64,000 bases of DNA from NCBI RefSeq assembly GCF_014218335.1, contig NZ_AP023367.1, positions 2,667,501 through 2,731,500 on the forward strand, written 5' to 3'. The notes below the pieces were generated by a model. The model was not told where the DNA came from, did no database searches, and saw only the letters and a program-made list of their open reading frames with translations. Below are positions 15,690 to 24,339 of the stretch, piece by piece. The stretch's first letter is position 1, and every line of letters begins with the position of its first letter. The DNA comes from Anaerocolumna cellulosilytica. Its GTDB lineage: Bacteria > Bacillota > Clostridia > Lachnospirales > Lachnospiraceae. The position numbers were made by a program, and so were the translations under genes.

Positions 15690-16475
15690 ATGCTTGCAAT
15701 AGAACGCAGAAATAAAATATTAGCTATCCTTCAACAGGAAAAAAGAGTATTAGTAAATGACTTAAGCTCAGCCTTTCAGGTTACGGAAGAAACCATACGT
15801 CGAGACTTAGAAAAGCTTGAGAAAGAGGGTTTTGCAAAAAAAACCTATGGTGGTGCAATCCTGAATGAAAGTCTGAATGTGGATTTACCTTATACTGTCA
15901 GAAAAAAAGCAAATGTATCGAATAAGCAATGTATTGCTGAGATTATCAGTTCCCTGGTAGAAGACGGGGACCACATTATGATGGATGCTAGTTCAACAGC
16001 TGTTTATGCAGCAAAGCATCTGAAAAACAAAAAAAACATCACTATAATTACCAATTCCATTGAAATTCTTCTTGAATTGTCTGAGGTAGCTGGGTGGAAA
16101 GTTCTCTCTACCGGAGGAGTATTAAAGGAAGGTTCTTTGTCTTTAGTAGGCTATCAGGCAGAAGAAATGCTTAGTAACTACCATGTAGATAAAGCAATTA
16201 TATCCTGCAAGGGGATTGATATAGAAAAAGGGTTTACTGACTCGAATGAAATGGATGCCCATATTAAAAAACTCATGTTAAACTCTGCCAATGTTAAAAT
16301 ACTGGCAGTGGATAATTCAAAATTCAATAAAATATCCTTTACCAAGATAGGAGACCTGTCAGAACTAGACGTATTGATTACAGATTCAGAGCCTGATGAT
16401 AAATGGAAACAGGCTATGGCTTCTGCTGAGGTTAAGGTTCTATACAAAGAAAATAAAGTGCCGGAAGGCAATTAA
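15690..16475 (+). CDS. DeoR family transcriptional regulator
   Basis: A 261-residue DeoR/GlpR-type repressor. The N-terminal helix-turn-helix region spans about residues 5-55 (RRNKILAILQQEKRVLVNDL, then TEETIRRDLEKLEKEG and KKTYGGA), and the C-terminal sugar-phosphate-sensing domain follows (MDASSTAVYAAK, TGGVLKEG). AGAGG precedes the ATG. Its place inside the BMC operon suggests it responds to a phosphorylated intermediate such as fuculose or rhamnulose 1-phosphate or DHAP; the ligand is inferred. Confidence 0.9.
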   Translation: MLAIERRNKILAILQQEKRVLVNDLSSAFQVTEETIRRDLEKLEKEGFAKKTYGGAILNESLNVDLPYTVRKKANVSNKQCIAEIISSLVEDGDHIMMDASSTAVYAAKHLKNKKNITIITNSIEILLELSEVAGWKVLSTGGVLKEGSLSLVGYQAEEMLSNYHVDKAIISCKGIDIEKGFTDSNEMDAHIKKLMLNSANVKILAVDNSKFNKISFTKIGDLSELDVLITDSEPDDKWKQAMASAEVKVLYKENKVPEGN

Positions 16476-16532
16476 GTTATAGATAAATTGTGCCGCTTTA
16501 GCGGTGTTATGAAAATAGATGAACTGACTTAG

Positions 16533-16559
16533 AAGAAAGGATGCAATGGGTGTAAAAAC
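16533..16559 (+). repeat. Deleted derivative of the long-form leader element
   Basis: AGAAAGGATGCAATGGGTGT joins the AGAAAGGATG loop motif directly to the CAATGGGTG end of the long form. It looks like a deletion between two ATGC copies that removed P1's 3' arm, GTGGC and P3. The start codon of the glycyl-radical enzyme follows at 16560. Confidence 0.55.
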
Positions 16560-19085
16560 ATGAAAAAGTATTTTGATGCTGAAATTTCAAAAAGCCCCAG
16601 AATAGAAAAGCTGGTTGAAGATTTATTTGCAGCTATGCCGGAAATAGAGGCGGATCGTGGCTATCTTATTACTGAAAGCTACAAACAAACCGAAGGTGAA
16701 CCTATTATTACACGCAGGGCAAAAGCATTTGAACACATCTTAAAGTATATTCCTATCACTATAAGACCCGGAGAATTGATTGTAGGCAGTGCGAGCAAAG
16801 CGCCCAGAGGCTGCCAGGTATTTCCTGAATTTTCATTTACCTGGTTGGAAGAGGAATTTGACACCATAGCAACCAGAAGTGCAGACCCTTTTTATATCTC
16901 TGAAGAAACAAAGAACACTCTCCATGAAATCTATCAGTACTGGAAAGGAAAAACTACCAGTGAACTTGCTACCTCCTATATGGCACCGGAAACAAAACTT
17001 GCTATGGAACACAGTATCTTTACCCCCGGCAACTACTTTTATAACGGGGTCGGACATGTAACTGTTTCTTATGATAAAATTCTTGCAGAAGGCTTTGAAG
17101 GAATCATAGCACAGGCAGAAAAAGCATTATCTTCTCTAAAAGTTTCTGATATGGATTATGCAAAACGCCAAAGCTTCTTAGACGCTGTCATTAAGAGCTG
17201 TCAGGCCGCTATTGATTATGCAGGCCGTTATTCTCTGTTGGCTCTTGAAGAGGCAAAAAACTGCGGCGATACTGTAAGAAAACAGGAGCTTTTAGTTATT
17301 GCACAAAATTGTTCCCGTGTTCCGGCAAAAGGTGCAACTTCTTTTTATGAAGCCTGCCAATCTTTCTGGTTTATCCAGATGTTATTACAGGTAGAATCCA
17401 GCGGTCATTCTATTTCTCCGGGTCGTTTTGATCAGTATATGTATCCTTATTATGAGGCTGATTTAAAGGCTGGTAAGCTTACCCGTGAATTTGCACAGGA
17501 ATTAATGGACTGTATTTGGGTGAAGTTAAATGATTTAAATAAAGTTCGTGACGCAGCTTCTGCAGAAGGTTTTGCTGGCTATAGTCTGTTTCAGAATCTA
17601 ATTGCCGGAGGACAAGATAGAGACGGTCTTGATGTAACCAACGATTTATCCTTTATGTGTATCGAAGCTTCCATGCATGTAGCACTTCCTCAGCCTTCTT
17701 TATCTGTAAGAGTATGGAACGGAACTCCACATGAATTCTTAATAAAAGCTGCAAAATTGACCCGTACCGGTATCGGTTTACCGGCTTATTATAATGATGA
17801 AGTAATTATTCCTTCTTTGGTGAATAGAGGGCTTACACTGGGTGATGCCAGAGAATACAATATAATCGGCTGTGTGGAACCTCAAAAAGCAGGAAAAACA
17901 GATGGCTGGCATGATGCAGCATTTTTTAATATGTGCAGACCTTTAGAATTAGTATTTAGCAACGGTGTGGATAAAGGAATACAACTCGGACCTAAAACGG
18001 GTGACGTGGAAGCTATGGCCACCTTTGAAGAATTCTTTGAGGCCTATCAAAAGCAGATGAATTATATGATAGAACTATTAGTAAACGCCGATAATTCCAT
18101 TGACGTAGCACATGCAGAAAGATGCCCGCTTCCTTTCTTATCCGGTATGATAGAAGATTGTATCGGACGTGGAAAAAGTGTTCAGGAAGGTGGTGCCATT
18201 TATAACTTTACCGGTCCTCAGGGCTTTGGTATTGCTAATATGACCGACTCACTTTACGCTGTAAGAAAGCTGGTATTTGAAGAGAAGCAAGTCACTATGT
18301 CTGAACTGAAAAGAGCCCTTACTGTAAATTACGGTAAAGGCATCGATTCCTCCGTTGCCGAAAAAGTTACAAAAGAAATCGTAAGCGGCATTGTGAAACA
18401 AGGCCGTAAAGTTTCTGAAGCGGAAATTGCTGATATTTTTAGAGCAGCCTTAACCGGTGGAGTTACACCAGAAGAACAGAAGAAATTTGATCGTCTGCTG
18501 GAGATGATAGCCGCCCTTCCAAAATACGGAAATGATATTTCTGAAGTTGATGAATTTGCGAGGGATGTAGCTTATACTTATACGAAACCTTTAGAGCATT
18601 ATAAAAATCCAAGAGGCGGAAGCTATCAGGCTGGCTTATACCCGGTATCCGCCAATGTACCTTTAGGTGCACAAACCGGAGCTACTCCAGATGGCAGGTT
18701 TGCTTATACTCCGGTAGCTGATGGCGTATCACCTTCTTCCGGTAAGGACACCCATGGGCCTACTGCTGCTGCAAATTCTGTTGCAAAGCTGGATCACTTT
18801 ATTGCTTCTAACGGTACATTATTTAATCAGAAATTCCATCCGTCTGCCTTAAGTGGTGTAAGAGGACTTGAGAATTTTGTTTCACTGATTCGTGCATATT
18901 TTGACCAGAAGGGCAGCCATATGCAATTTAACGTAGTTAGCAGGGATACTCTAATAGATGCTCAAAAGTATCCTGAAAAATACAAGAACCTTGTGGTACG
19001 TGTGGCAGGCTATAGCGCACTTTTCACCTCTCTTTCAAGATCATTGCAAGATGATATTATAGCGAGAACTGAGCAGGGCTTTTAA
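16560..19085 (+). CDS. B12-independent propanediol dehydratase (glycyl radical enzyme)
   Basis: An 841-residue glycyl radical enzyme dehydrating 1,2-propanediol to propanal. The thiyl-radical site is Cys438 in IIGCVEPQKAG, with Glu440 two residues on, and the glycyl radical is Gly817 in RVAGYSALF near the C-terminus. The Cys-X-Glu motif fits diol or glycerol dehydratases rather than pyruvate formate-lyase. It is oxygen-sensitive and is activated by the radical SAM enzyme encoded 38 bp downstream. Its position inside a BMC operon with aldolase, PduP and PduL identifies the fucose/rhamnose type of microcompartment. There is no obvious separate encapsulation helix, although residues 13-30 could form an amphipathic one. 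Confidence 0.94.
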   Translation: MKKYFDAEISKSPRIEKLVEDLFAAMPEIEADRGYLITESYKQTEGEPIITRRAKAFEHILKYIPITIRPGELIVGSASKAPRGCQVFPEFSFTWLEEEFDTIATRSADPFYISEETKNTLHEIYQYWKGKTTSELATSYMAPETKLAMEHSIFTPGNYFYNGVGHVTVSYDKILAEGFEGIIAQAEKALSSLKVSDMDYAKRQSFLDAVIKSCQAAIDYAGRYSLLALEEAKNCGDTVRKQELLVIAQNCSRVPAKGATSFYEACQSFWFIQMLLQVESSGHSISPGRFDQYMYPYYEADLKAGKLTREFAQELMDCIWVKLNDLNKVRDAASAEGFAGYSLFQNLIAGGQDRDGLDVTNDLSFMCIEASMHVALPQPSLSVRVWNGTPHEFLIKAAKLTRTGIGLPAYYNDEVIIPSLVNRGLTLGDAREYNIIGCVEPQKAGKTDGWHDAAFFNMCRPLELVFSNGVDKGIQLGPKTGDVEAMATFEEFFEAYQKQMNYMIELLVNADNSIDVAHAERCPLPFLSGMIEDCIGRGKSVQEGGAIYNFTGPQGFGIANMTDSLYAVRKLVFEEKQVTMSELKRALTVNYGKGIDSSVAEKVTKEIVSGIVKQGRKVSEAEIADIFRAALTGGVTPEEQKKFDRLLEMIAALPKYGNDISEVDEFARDVAYTYTKPLEHYKNPRGGSYQAGLYPVSANVPLGAQTGATPDGRFAYTPVADGVSPSSGKDTHGPTAAANSVAKLDHFIASNGTLFNQKFHPSALSGVRGLENFVSLIRAYFDQKGSHMQFNVVSRDTLIDAQKYPEKYKNLVVRVAGYSALFTSLSRSLQDDIIARTEQGF

Positions 19086-19123
19086 GTTTTGGATATTTAG
19101 AGAATGAACAAAAGGAGAAGACG

Positions 19124-19915
19124 ATGGAAACTAATATTATGACAGTTAAGGGTCGAATCTTTGACATCCAAAGGTTCTCTATACATGATGGCCCGGGTAT
19201 ACGTACCATTGTCTTTTTAAAAGGCTGTTACCTCCGTTGTAAATGGTGCTGCAATCCGGAATCCCAGGCATATGACATAGAGACTATGTTAGTTCAGGGA
19301 AAGCCTAAAATCATTGGACGAGATGTCATTGTTGAGGAAGTATTGGATGAAGTTAAAAAAGACCTTCCCTATTATAGACGATCTGGCGGTGGTATAACCT
19401 TATCCGGAGGAGAAGCTCTATGTCAGCCGGAGTTCGGTTCAGCTCTTTTACAAGCGTGTCAGGAATATAATATAAATACGGCTATGGAAAGTACAGGATT
19501 CGGAGATTTCAATGCGATTAAACAGTATCTTCCATATCTTGATTTATACCTCATGGACATAAAACACATAAATAGTAAAAAACATCAGGAATACACCGGC
19601 AGACCCAATGAAACCATTCTTACAAATGCAAGAAAAATTGCGGAGAGCGGTGTTCCTCTAATTATTCGTGTACCCGTTATACCAGGTTTTAACCATACGC
19701 ATGAAGAGATAAAGGCCATCGCTGCGTTTGCTAAAACTTTACCGGGAGTTCATGAATTACATTTACTGCCGTATCACAGACTGGGAATGGATAAATATGA
19801 GGGACTTGGCAGGGAATATACTTTATCTCACATAGACCCTCTTAACAACAATTATATGGAGCAATTACTTCAAACAGTAGAAGCAACAGGTCTTGCCTGT
19901 CAGCTTGGCGGATAA
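19124..19915 (+). CDS. Glycyl radical enzyme activase (radical SAM)
   Basis: A 263-residue radical SAM enzyme that installs the glycyl radical on the upstream dehydratase using SAM and a reduced [4Fe-4S] cluster. The cluster motif is Cys35-X3-Cys39-X2-Cys42 in GCYLRCKWCCNPES. SIHDGPGIRT before it is the GRE-activase signature, and the SAM-binding GGEALCQPEF follows. It lacks the extra ferredoxin-like eight-cysteine insert found in many diol-dehydratase activases, so it resembles the short PflA form. AAAGGAG precedes the ATG. Confidence 0.93.
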   Translation: METNIMTVKGRIFDIQRFSIHDGPGIRTIVFLKGCYLRCKWCCNPESQAYDIETMLVQGKPKIIGRDVIVEEVLDEVKKDLPYYRRSGGGITLSGGEALCQPEFGSALLQACQEYNINTAMESTGFGDFNAIKQYLPYLDLYLMDIKHINSKKHQEYTGRPNETILTNARKIAESGVPLIIRVPVIPGFNHTHEEIKAIAAFAKTLPGVHELHLLPYHRLGMDKYEGLGREYTLSHIDPLNNNYMEQLLQTVEATGLACQLGG

Positions 19916-19947
19916 AGCTTATTACAGAAAGGTAAGCGGTTAATAAT

Positions 19948-20334
19948 ATGCAGGATTTAAATATACAAAACCTATTAACAAATGACAGTAAAATGCGGAT
20001 TATACAAGAAATCGTACCCGGTAAGCAAATAACCATTGCCCATGTTATTGCAAACCCGGATAAGGTTTTATATAAAAAGTTAGGATTAAATCCTGAAATA
20101 GACTATTCTAAAGGAGCCATTGGCATTATTACCATGAGTCCTAGCGAAACGGCCATCATTGCAGGTGATATTGCCATTAAAACCTCTGGTGCTGAAATTG
20201 GCTTCGTAGACCGGTTCAGCGGTACTCTGATTGTAACAGGAAGTGTATCAGAAGTGGAAACTTCCTTAAAAGCAGTTTTGGATTACACAGAGGAAAAATT
20301 AAAATTTACAGTGTGTGATATTACCAGAACATGA
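19948..20334 (+). CDS. pduU: Circularly permuted shell protein, PduU/EutS type
   Basis: A 128-residue BMC protein of the permuted EutS/PduU class. The order is an N-terminal extension, [20 protein letters not shown], then [20 protein letters not shown], then the [13 protein letters not shown] strand and helix. PduU-type hexamers carry a beta-barrel cap that closes the pore. It overlaps the next gene by four bases (ATGA), so translation is coupled. Confidence 0.9.
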   Translation: MQDLNIQNLLTNDSKMRIIQEIVPGKQITIAHVIANPDKVLYKKLGLNPEIDYSKGAIGIITMSPSETAIIAGDIAIKTSGAEIGFVDRFSGTLIVTGSVSEVETSLKAVLDYTEEKLKFTVCDITRT

Positions 20335-20777
20335 AAAAAATAATTTTAATGGGCAGAAGCGAATGTGGTAAAACTACTCTAACACAAGCCTTAAAGGGCG
20401 AACGTCTGCAATACGAAAAAACCCAATCAATGAATTATTATGACCTGATTATAGATACTCCCGGGGAATATGCAGAAAACAAAGCACTTGCAGGGGCTTT
20501 GGCACTTTATGCCTATGAAGCTGATGTTGTAGGTTTGCTCCTTAGTGCAACAGAAGAGTATTCCCTGTTTAGTCCGAATATTGTAAGTCTTGTAAACCGA
20601 GAGGTTATCGGAATCGTTACTCAAATCGACCATCCAGAGGGAAGACCCGAGCAAGCCAAGGAATGGCTTAAACTGGCAGGTTGTGAAAAGATATTTTTTG
20701 TAAGTTCTTATACTCGAGAAGGAATAGAGGAACTAATTGATTATTTAACCAAAGGCGGTGAGAGAAATCCATCCTGA
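20331..20777 (+). CDS. EutP/PduV-like P-loop GTPase
   Basis: A 148-residue small GTPase-like protein. The P-loop is GRSECGKTT (8-16), followed by DTPGEY (switch II) and TQIDHPEG (NKXD-like, here TQID). It belongs to the EutP/PduV family found in microcompartment operons, suggested to act in positioning or energising shells or, for EutP, as an acetate kinase. The start overlaps the pduU stop. Its 3' end overlaps the following AraC gene by 20 bp. Confidence 0.9.
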   Translation: MKKIILMGRSECGKTTLTQALKGERLQYEKTQSMNYYDLIIDTPGEYAENKALAGALALYAYEADVVGLLLSATEEYSLFSPNIVSLVNREVIGIVTQIDHPEGRPEQAKEWLKLAGCEKIFFVSSYTREGIEELIDYLTKGGERNPS

Positions 20778-21732
20778 TTTACTTCGTAAGTTAGAAAAGA
20801 TTACAAAGGAAGAGGAAATAATACTATCCGGTAAAAATTCCGTAGAGAAGACATTATATACCACCAAAAAGGAATTTGTCATAGACAGTAAAAAGATGCT
20901 TGAAAAAGGAAAATTGATTGATGTAAGAACCCATACTCGTTTTACTCATTTTCCCAAGCATAAACACAATTATGTAGAAATTATCTATATGTGCACCGGT
21001 AGTACGACTCATGTTATTAATGATGCAAGCCAGGTCATACTAAGGGCAGGAGATTTGTTGTTTTTAAACCAAAATGCATATCAGGAAATATTACCGGCAG
21101 GAGAAAAGGATATTGCTATTAACTTTATCGTTTTGCCGGAATTTTTTGATGTTGCCTTTGATATGATTAGCGGAGAAAACATGTTAAAAGATTTTATCGT
21201 AGACTCTTTAAGACAGGATACGAAGAAGTCCAGTTATCTACACTTTAAAGTGGCAGATATTCTACCAATTCAAAACTTGATTGAAAATATGATATGGTCA
21301 TTAATGAATAAGCAGCCTAATAACAGGAAAATAAATCAGACAACTATGGGATTGCTATTTTTACAGCTCTTAAATTATACGGATAAAATTGAGAAAACAG
21401 ATAACGACCCATACGATAACTTTATTACCATATCCGTTCTCCGTTATATAGAGGAAAATTATAAAGATGCCAGTCTGACTCGTCTGGCTGGTGAGTTAAA
21501 CCAGTCTGTGTACCTGCTTAGTAAAACCGTAAAGCGTAATACCGGTTATACTTATAAAGAATTACTTCAAATGAAGCGTTTTAATAAAGCAGTAGAACTT
21601 TTGACTAATACTAAACTTCCCGTAACTGATATTATCGCTGCTGTGGGTTATGATAATACCAGTTACTTTCACCGAGTATTTAAAGAAAAATATAATATGA
21701 CGCCGAGAAAATACCGTGCCGGGCTTTCTTAA
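20758..21732 (+). CDS. AraC family regulator of the BMC/rhamnose locus
   Basis: A 324-residue regulator with an N-terminal cupin sensor (PKHKHNYVEIIYMCTGS, ILRAGDLLFLNQNAYQEI) and a C-terminal double HTH (SLTRLAGELNQSVYLLSKTV; VTDIIAAVGYDNTSYFHRVF). It begins with GTG at 20758 inside eutP after AAAGGCG. As the last gene of the BMC operon it is the best candidate for the activator responding to rhamnose, fucose or a metabolite; no operator was identified. Confidence 0.88.
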   Translation: MREIHPDLLRKLEKITKEEEIILSGKNSVEKTLYTTKKEFVIDSKKMLEKGKLIDVRTHTRFTHFPKHKHNYVEIIYMCTGSTTHVINDASQVILRAGDLLFLNQNAYQEILPAGEKDIAINFIVLPEFFDVAFDMISGENMLKDFIVDSLRQDTKKSSYLHFKVADILPIQNLIENMIWSLMNKQPNNRKINQTTMGLLFLQLLNYTDKIEKTDNDPYDNFITISVLRYIEENYKDASLTRLAGELNQSVYLLSKTVKRNTGYTYKELLQMKRFNKAVELLTNTKLPVTDIIAAVGYDNTSYFHRVFKEKYNMTPRKYRAGLS

Positions 21733-21780
21733 TGTTATATTCTTTAGAAAAATTCCAGTGTTTGGTACTTATTATGGTAT

Positions 21781-22320
21781 TTATTTTTCATCCAGTCCGT
21801 AAGATAATGTGTTGGGATCCTGAAACAGATTATTTACAGGCGGATAAAAGGTAAATATCATAAATATAAGAAAAAGAAGAGTAATAACCAATAATCCGAG
21901 TGAATTTAACAAAATACCGTCTACATTCCAGTTTTTAATCATACAATAACTTATTGTATAAGTTATAAGCGTACTAACTACGAATATTCCTATATCTATC
22001 GCTAATACATGTGTTCCTATTATGCCAGTAAAAGTATAAGACAAGCTAATAATAGAACACAATCCTATAACAATACCTGTTGCTTTTGCCGGAATAAAGC
22101 TTTTAAATTTTTTGCAAAGTATAAAATACTCAATAAATGAAAAAACCAAAAACGGCATAAATAAAAGCTTTAGATGTTCCCAAACACTTTCATTTACAGG
22201 ACTAAAAAAAGCCACCAAAAAATTTCTGCCAGACCATTCAAACACAAAATGCAGCAACGTACCAAATATTAAAACCAAAATAAAACCTGCCAGCTCATAA
22301 TACACTAATTTTTTATACAT
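21781..22320 (-). CDS. Five-helix membrane protein (DUF6512-like)
   Basis: A 179-residue integral membrane protein with about five hydrophobic helices. The segment FSPVNESVWEHLKLLFMP (40-57) is a conserved-looking motif I associate with the DUF6512 family. Function unknown. It is convergent with the AraC gene and its ATG follows an AAGGATGG-type site. It is not clearly connected to the microcompartment. Confidence 0.65.
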   Translation of the reverse strand: MYKKLVYYELAGFILVLIFGTLLHFVFEWSGRNFLVAFFSPVNESVWEHLKLLFMPFLVFSFIEYFILCKKFKSFIPAKATGIVIGLCSIISLSYTFTGIIGTHVLAIDIGIFVVSTLITYTISYCMIKNWNVDGILLNSLGLLVITLLFLIFMIFTFYPPVNNLFQDPNTLSYGLDEK

Positions 22321-22404
22321 ATTTCACCATCCTTAGAATTATTGTCTGCGAATCAGCTTTTTTTATTCAATGTAAAAATCCTCGTCAAAAGTAAACCCTT
22401 TTTT

Positions 22405-22452
22405 CAACATCTTTATTAGTATGTTTACAAATGTACACCTATGGGAGTTTAT
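22405..22452 (+). repeat. Degenerate short-form leader element
   Basis: TTTTTCAACATCTTTATTAG continues to GTTTACAAATGTACAC and CTATGGGAG, matching the short form found before trpD. The P3 arms are mismatched and no gene start follows, so this looks like a decayed copy. Confidence 0.45.
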
Positions 22453-22545
22453 TCATAGAACACCATTTTTATACCCCCTTGCATTATTTGTTCTGGTTCA
22501 ACACAGTTTGTTTCTTAACATGCAAGGCTTTTGTAGAAAATTAAA

Positions 22546-22574
22546 TTGTCGTAAATGGAAGTATCTGCTATAAT
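22546..22574 (+). promoter_or_regulatory. Promoter of the SGNH hydrolase gene
   Basis: TTGTCG (22546-22551), 17-nt spacer, TATAAT (22569-22574). The predicted RNA start is about 15 nt before P1 of the leader element, so the element lies wholly in the 5' UTR. Confidence 0.7.
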
Positions 22575-22596
22575 TAATTTAAAAGTTATAAAAAAT

Positions 22597-22702
22597 TGTG
22601 AAGGAAAATAATAAGAAAGGATGCCACATGTTAATTCTTTCACATAAAAGTTAGTGGTTGTATTGCAGGCTAAAATACTGTGGTACATAGTAAGTGGACA
22701 TA
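22597..22702 (+). repeat. Long-form leader element (copy 2) upstream of the SGNH hydrolase
   Basis: P1 is TGTGAAGGAA/TTCTTTCACA, a covarying change from the GGTTGAA/TTCAACC of other copies. The loop has AAGAAAGGATGCCAC. GCCAC (22623-22627) can pair with GTGGT (22654-22658). P3 is TGTATTGCAG (22659-22668) with CTGTGGTACA (22678-22687), 10 bp with three G-T pairs. ATG follows 15 nt after P3. Confidence 0.78.
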
Positions 22703-23335
22703 ATGAAAAAAATTTTCAAAAAAGGTGAAGTTGTCTTATTTCAGGGTGACAGTATAACAGATTGCGGAAGAGACAGAAATGATTTGACCTCTTTAGGAGG
22801 AGGGTATCCAAAGGTTATAGCAGAACTTTATAATACCTTATATCAGGACCATGGAGTAACTTTTATTAATAAAGGAATCTCTGGAAATCGTGTAACAGAT
22901 CTACTCAACCGCTATGACAACGATTTTAAAGCCATAAAGCCGGACTTTCTATCTATTCTTATCGGAATCAACGATACTTGGAGAAGATATGACAACAATG
23001 ACCCTACCAGTACAAAAGACTTTGCTGATAACTACAGGATCTTATTAGAAAAAGTAAAAAAAGATTTACCTGATTGCAAGCTAATGCTGATCGAACCCTT
23101 TGTATTATATTCCTTACTAGATCGTAGAACCTGGAGAGAAGATTTAGACCCTAAAATCCATGTTGTAAGAGAGCTGGCTAAGGAGTACGCCGATTACTAC
23201 CTTCCTATGGATGGAATTTTTGCTAAGGCGGAAGTAGAGCAATATACTTGTGTAGAAATAGCTGGTGATGGCGTTCATCCAAGCCCTATCGGTCATAATA
23301 TAATTGCGCAGGAATATATAAAAGCTTTAAGCTAG
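22703..23335 (+). CDS. SGNH/GDSL hydrolase (esterase)
   Basis: A 210-residue cytoplasmic SGNH hydrolase. Block I is LFQGDSITDCG with the nucleophile Ser; block II Gly, block III NDTW (Asn) and block V DGVHPSPIGH (Asp, His) are all visible. This family de-esterifies acetylated carbohydrates or lipids, and a role on acetylated plant oligosaccharides fits the organism. The start is taken as ATG 22703, 15 nt after the leader hairpin; an upstream in-frame GTG at 22694 is less likely. Confidence 0.88.
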   Translation: MKKIFKKGEVVLFQGDSITDCGRDRNDLTSLGGGYPKVIAELYNTLYQDHGVTFINKGISGNRVTDLLNRYDNDFKAIKPDFLSILIGINDTWRRYDNNDPTSTKDFADNYRILLEKVKKDLPDCKLMLIEPFVLYSLLDRRTWREDLDPKIHVVRELAKEYADYYLPMDGIFAKAEVEQYTCVEIAGDGVHPSPIGHNIIAQEYIKALS

Positions 23336-23369
23336 TAAGTTAAATTCAGAATGTTGGGAGATGATTGAA

Positions 23370-24203
23370 ATGCCAGGACTAATTCTTGAAGGAGGTACTT
23401 TTCGCCCCATCTTTAGTGCTGGGGTAATGGATGCCTTGCTGGACTATGGAATTATGTTCCCTTATTGTATTGGCGTATCCGCGGGTATTAGCAATGGTTT
23501 TTCCTATATATCAAAACAAAAGGAAAGAAATCTCAAAATCCTTATAAACCATAGGAATGATAAACGCTATATCAGTAGAAGAAATTTTATAAAATGCAGA
23601 AGCCTGTTTGGGCTTGATTTCATATATGATGAAATACCTAATAAATTATATCCCTTTGATTGGAATACTTTCCGAAATCACAAAGGAGAAGTCTTAGTTG
23701 GCGTTACCAATGCCAGAACAGGAAAAAGCGAATATTTAAATGGACTAACTACAGATACACCCTTTACCATGCTTCGTGCAACCTGTGCTATTCCTTTGTT
23801 TTTTCCTGCCATTGAATGGCAAAATGAAAAATATTATGATGGTGGACTTGCTGACCCTATTCCGATTCAAAAATCCATTGCCGATGGTAATGAAAAAAAT
23901 CTGATTGTGCTAACTAGACCTTCCGATTACAGAAAAGAGTATGGACGGGAAAATGATTTGGTTATCCGCTTGATACGTCGAAAATACCCGGAGTTAGAGA
24001 AGATTATTAAGAACAGACATCAAGTATATAACGATACGATTGCTTTTTGTGAGGAGTTGGAAAGAGCAGGTAAAGCAATCATCATAAGACCGGAATATCC
24101 GTTAAACAGTTTTGAGAAAAATACAGAAGTTATCCAAAAAAATTACCAATCAGGATATAACCTTGCTGTAAGAGAGATGGAACGGATTAAACAATTGTTT
24201 TAA
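23370..24203 (+). CDS. Patatin-like phospholipase
   Basis: A 277-residue patatin-family protein like the RssA/YjjU group. The oxyanion loop GGTFRPIFSAGVMDAL is near the N-terminus, the nucleophile elbow GVSAGI (Ser about 35) follows, and the catalytic Asp is in DGGLADPIPI (about 155-164). It has no signal peptide. ATG 23370 stands 9 nt after GGGAG; the upstream in-frame ATG 23361 abuts that site. It lies 34 bp after the esterase, so they are probably cotranscribed. Confidence 0.88.
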   Translation: MPGLILEGGTFRPIFSAGVMDALLDYGIMFPYCIGVSAGISNGFSYISKQKERNLKILINHRNDKRYISRRNFIKCRSLFGLDFIYDEIPNKLYPFDWNTFRNHKGEVLVGVTNARTGKSEYLNGLTTDTPFTMLRATCAIPLFFPAIEWQNEKYYDGGLADPIPIQKSIADGNEKNLIVLTRPSDYRKEYGRENDLVIRLIRRKYPELEKIIKNRHQVYNDTIAFCEELERAGKAIIIRPEYPLNSFEKNTEVIQKNYQSGYNLAVREMERIKQLF

Positions 24204-24240
24204 GACTGATTTCTGAAATGGTCTCAGACATTATGGTATG

Positions 24241-24285
24241 GATGAACCCTTTACAAAGCATATCTTACTTTGTAAAGGGTTCATC
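24241..24285. terminator. Perfect 18-bp bidirectional hairpin
   Basis: GATGAACCCTTTACAAAG (24241-24258) and its exact complement (24268-24285) flank a 9-nt loop. It lies between convergent genes. It lacks a clear T-run, so the terminator role is inferred from its position. Confidence 0.7.
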
Positions 24286-24339
24286 AACACCCACTACTCT
24301 CTGGTTTAAGGCTGGGTTATATGCTTTTGCAGCGTTCTT

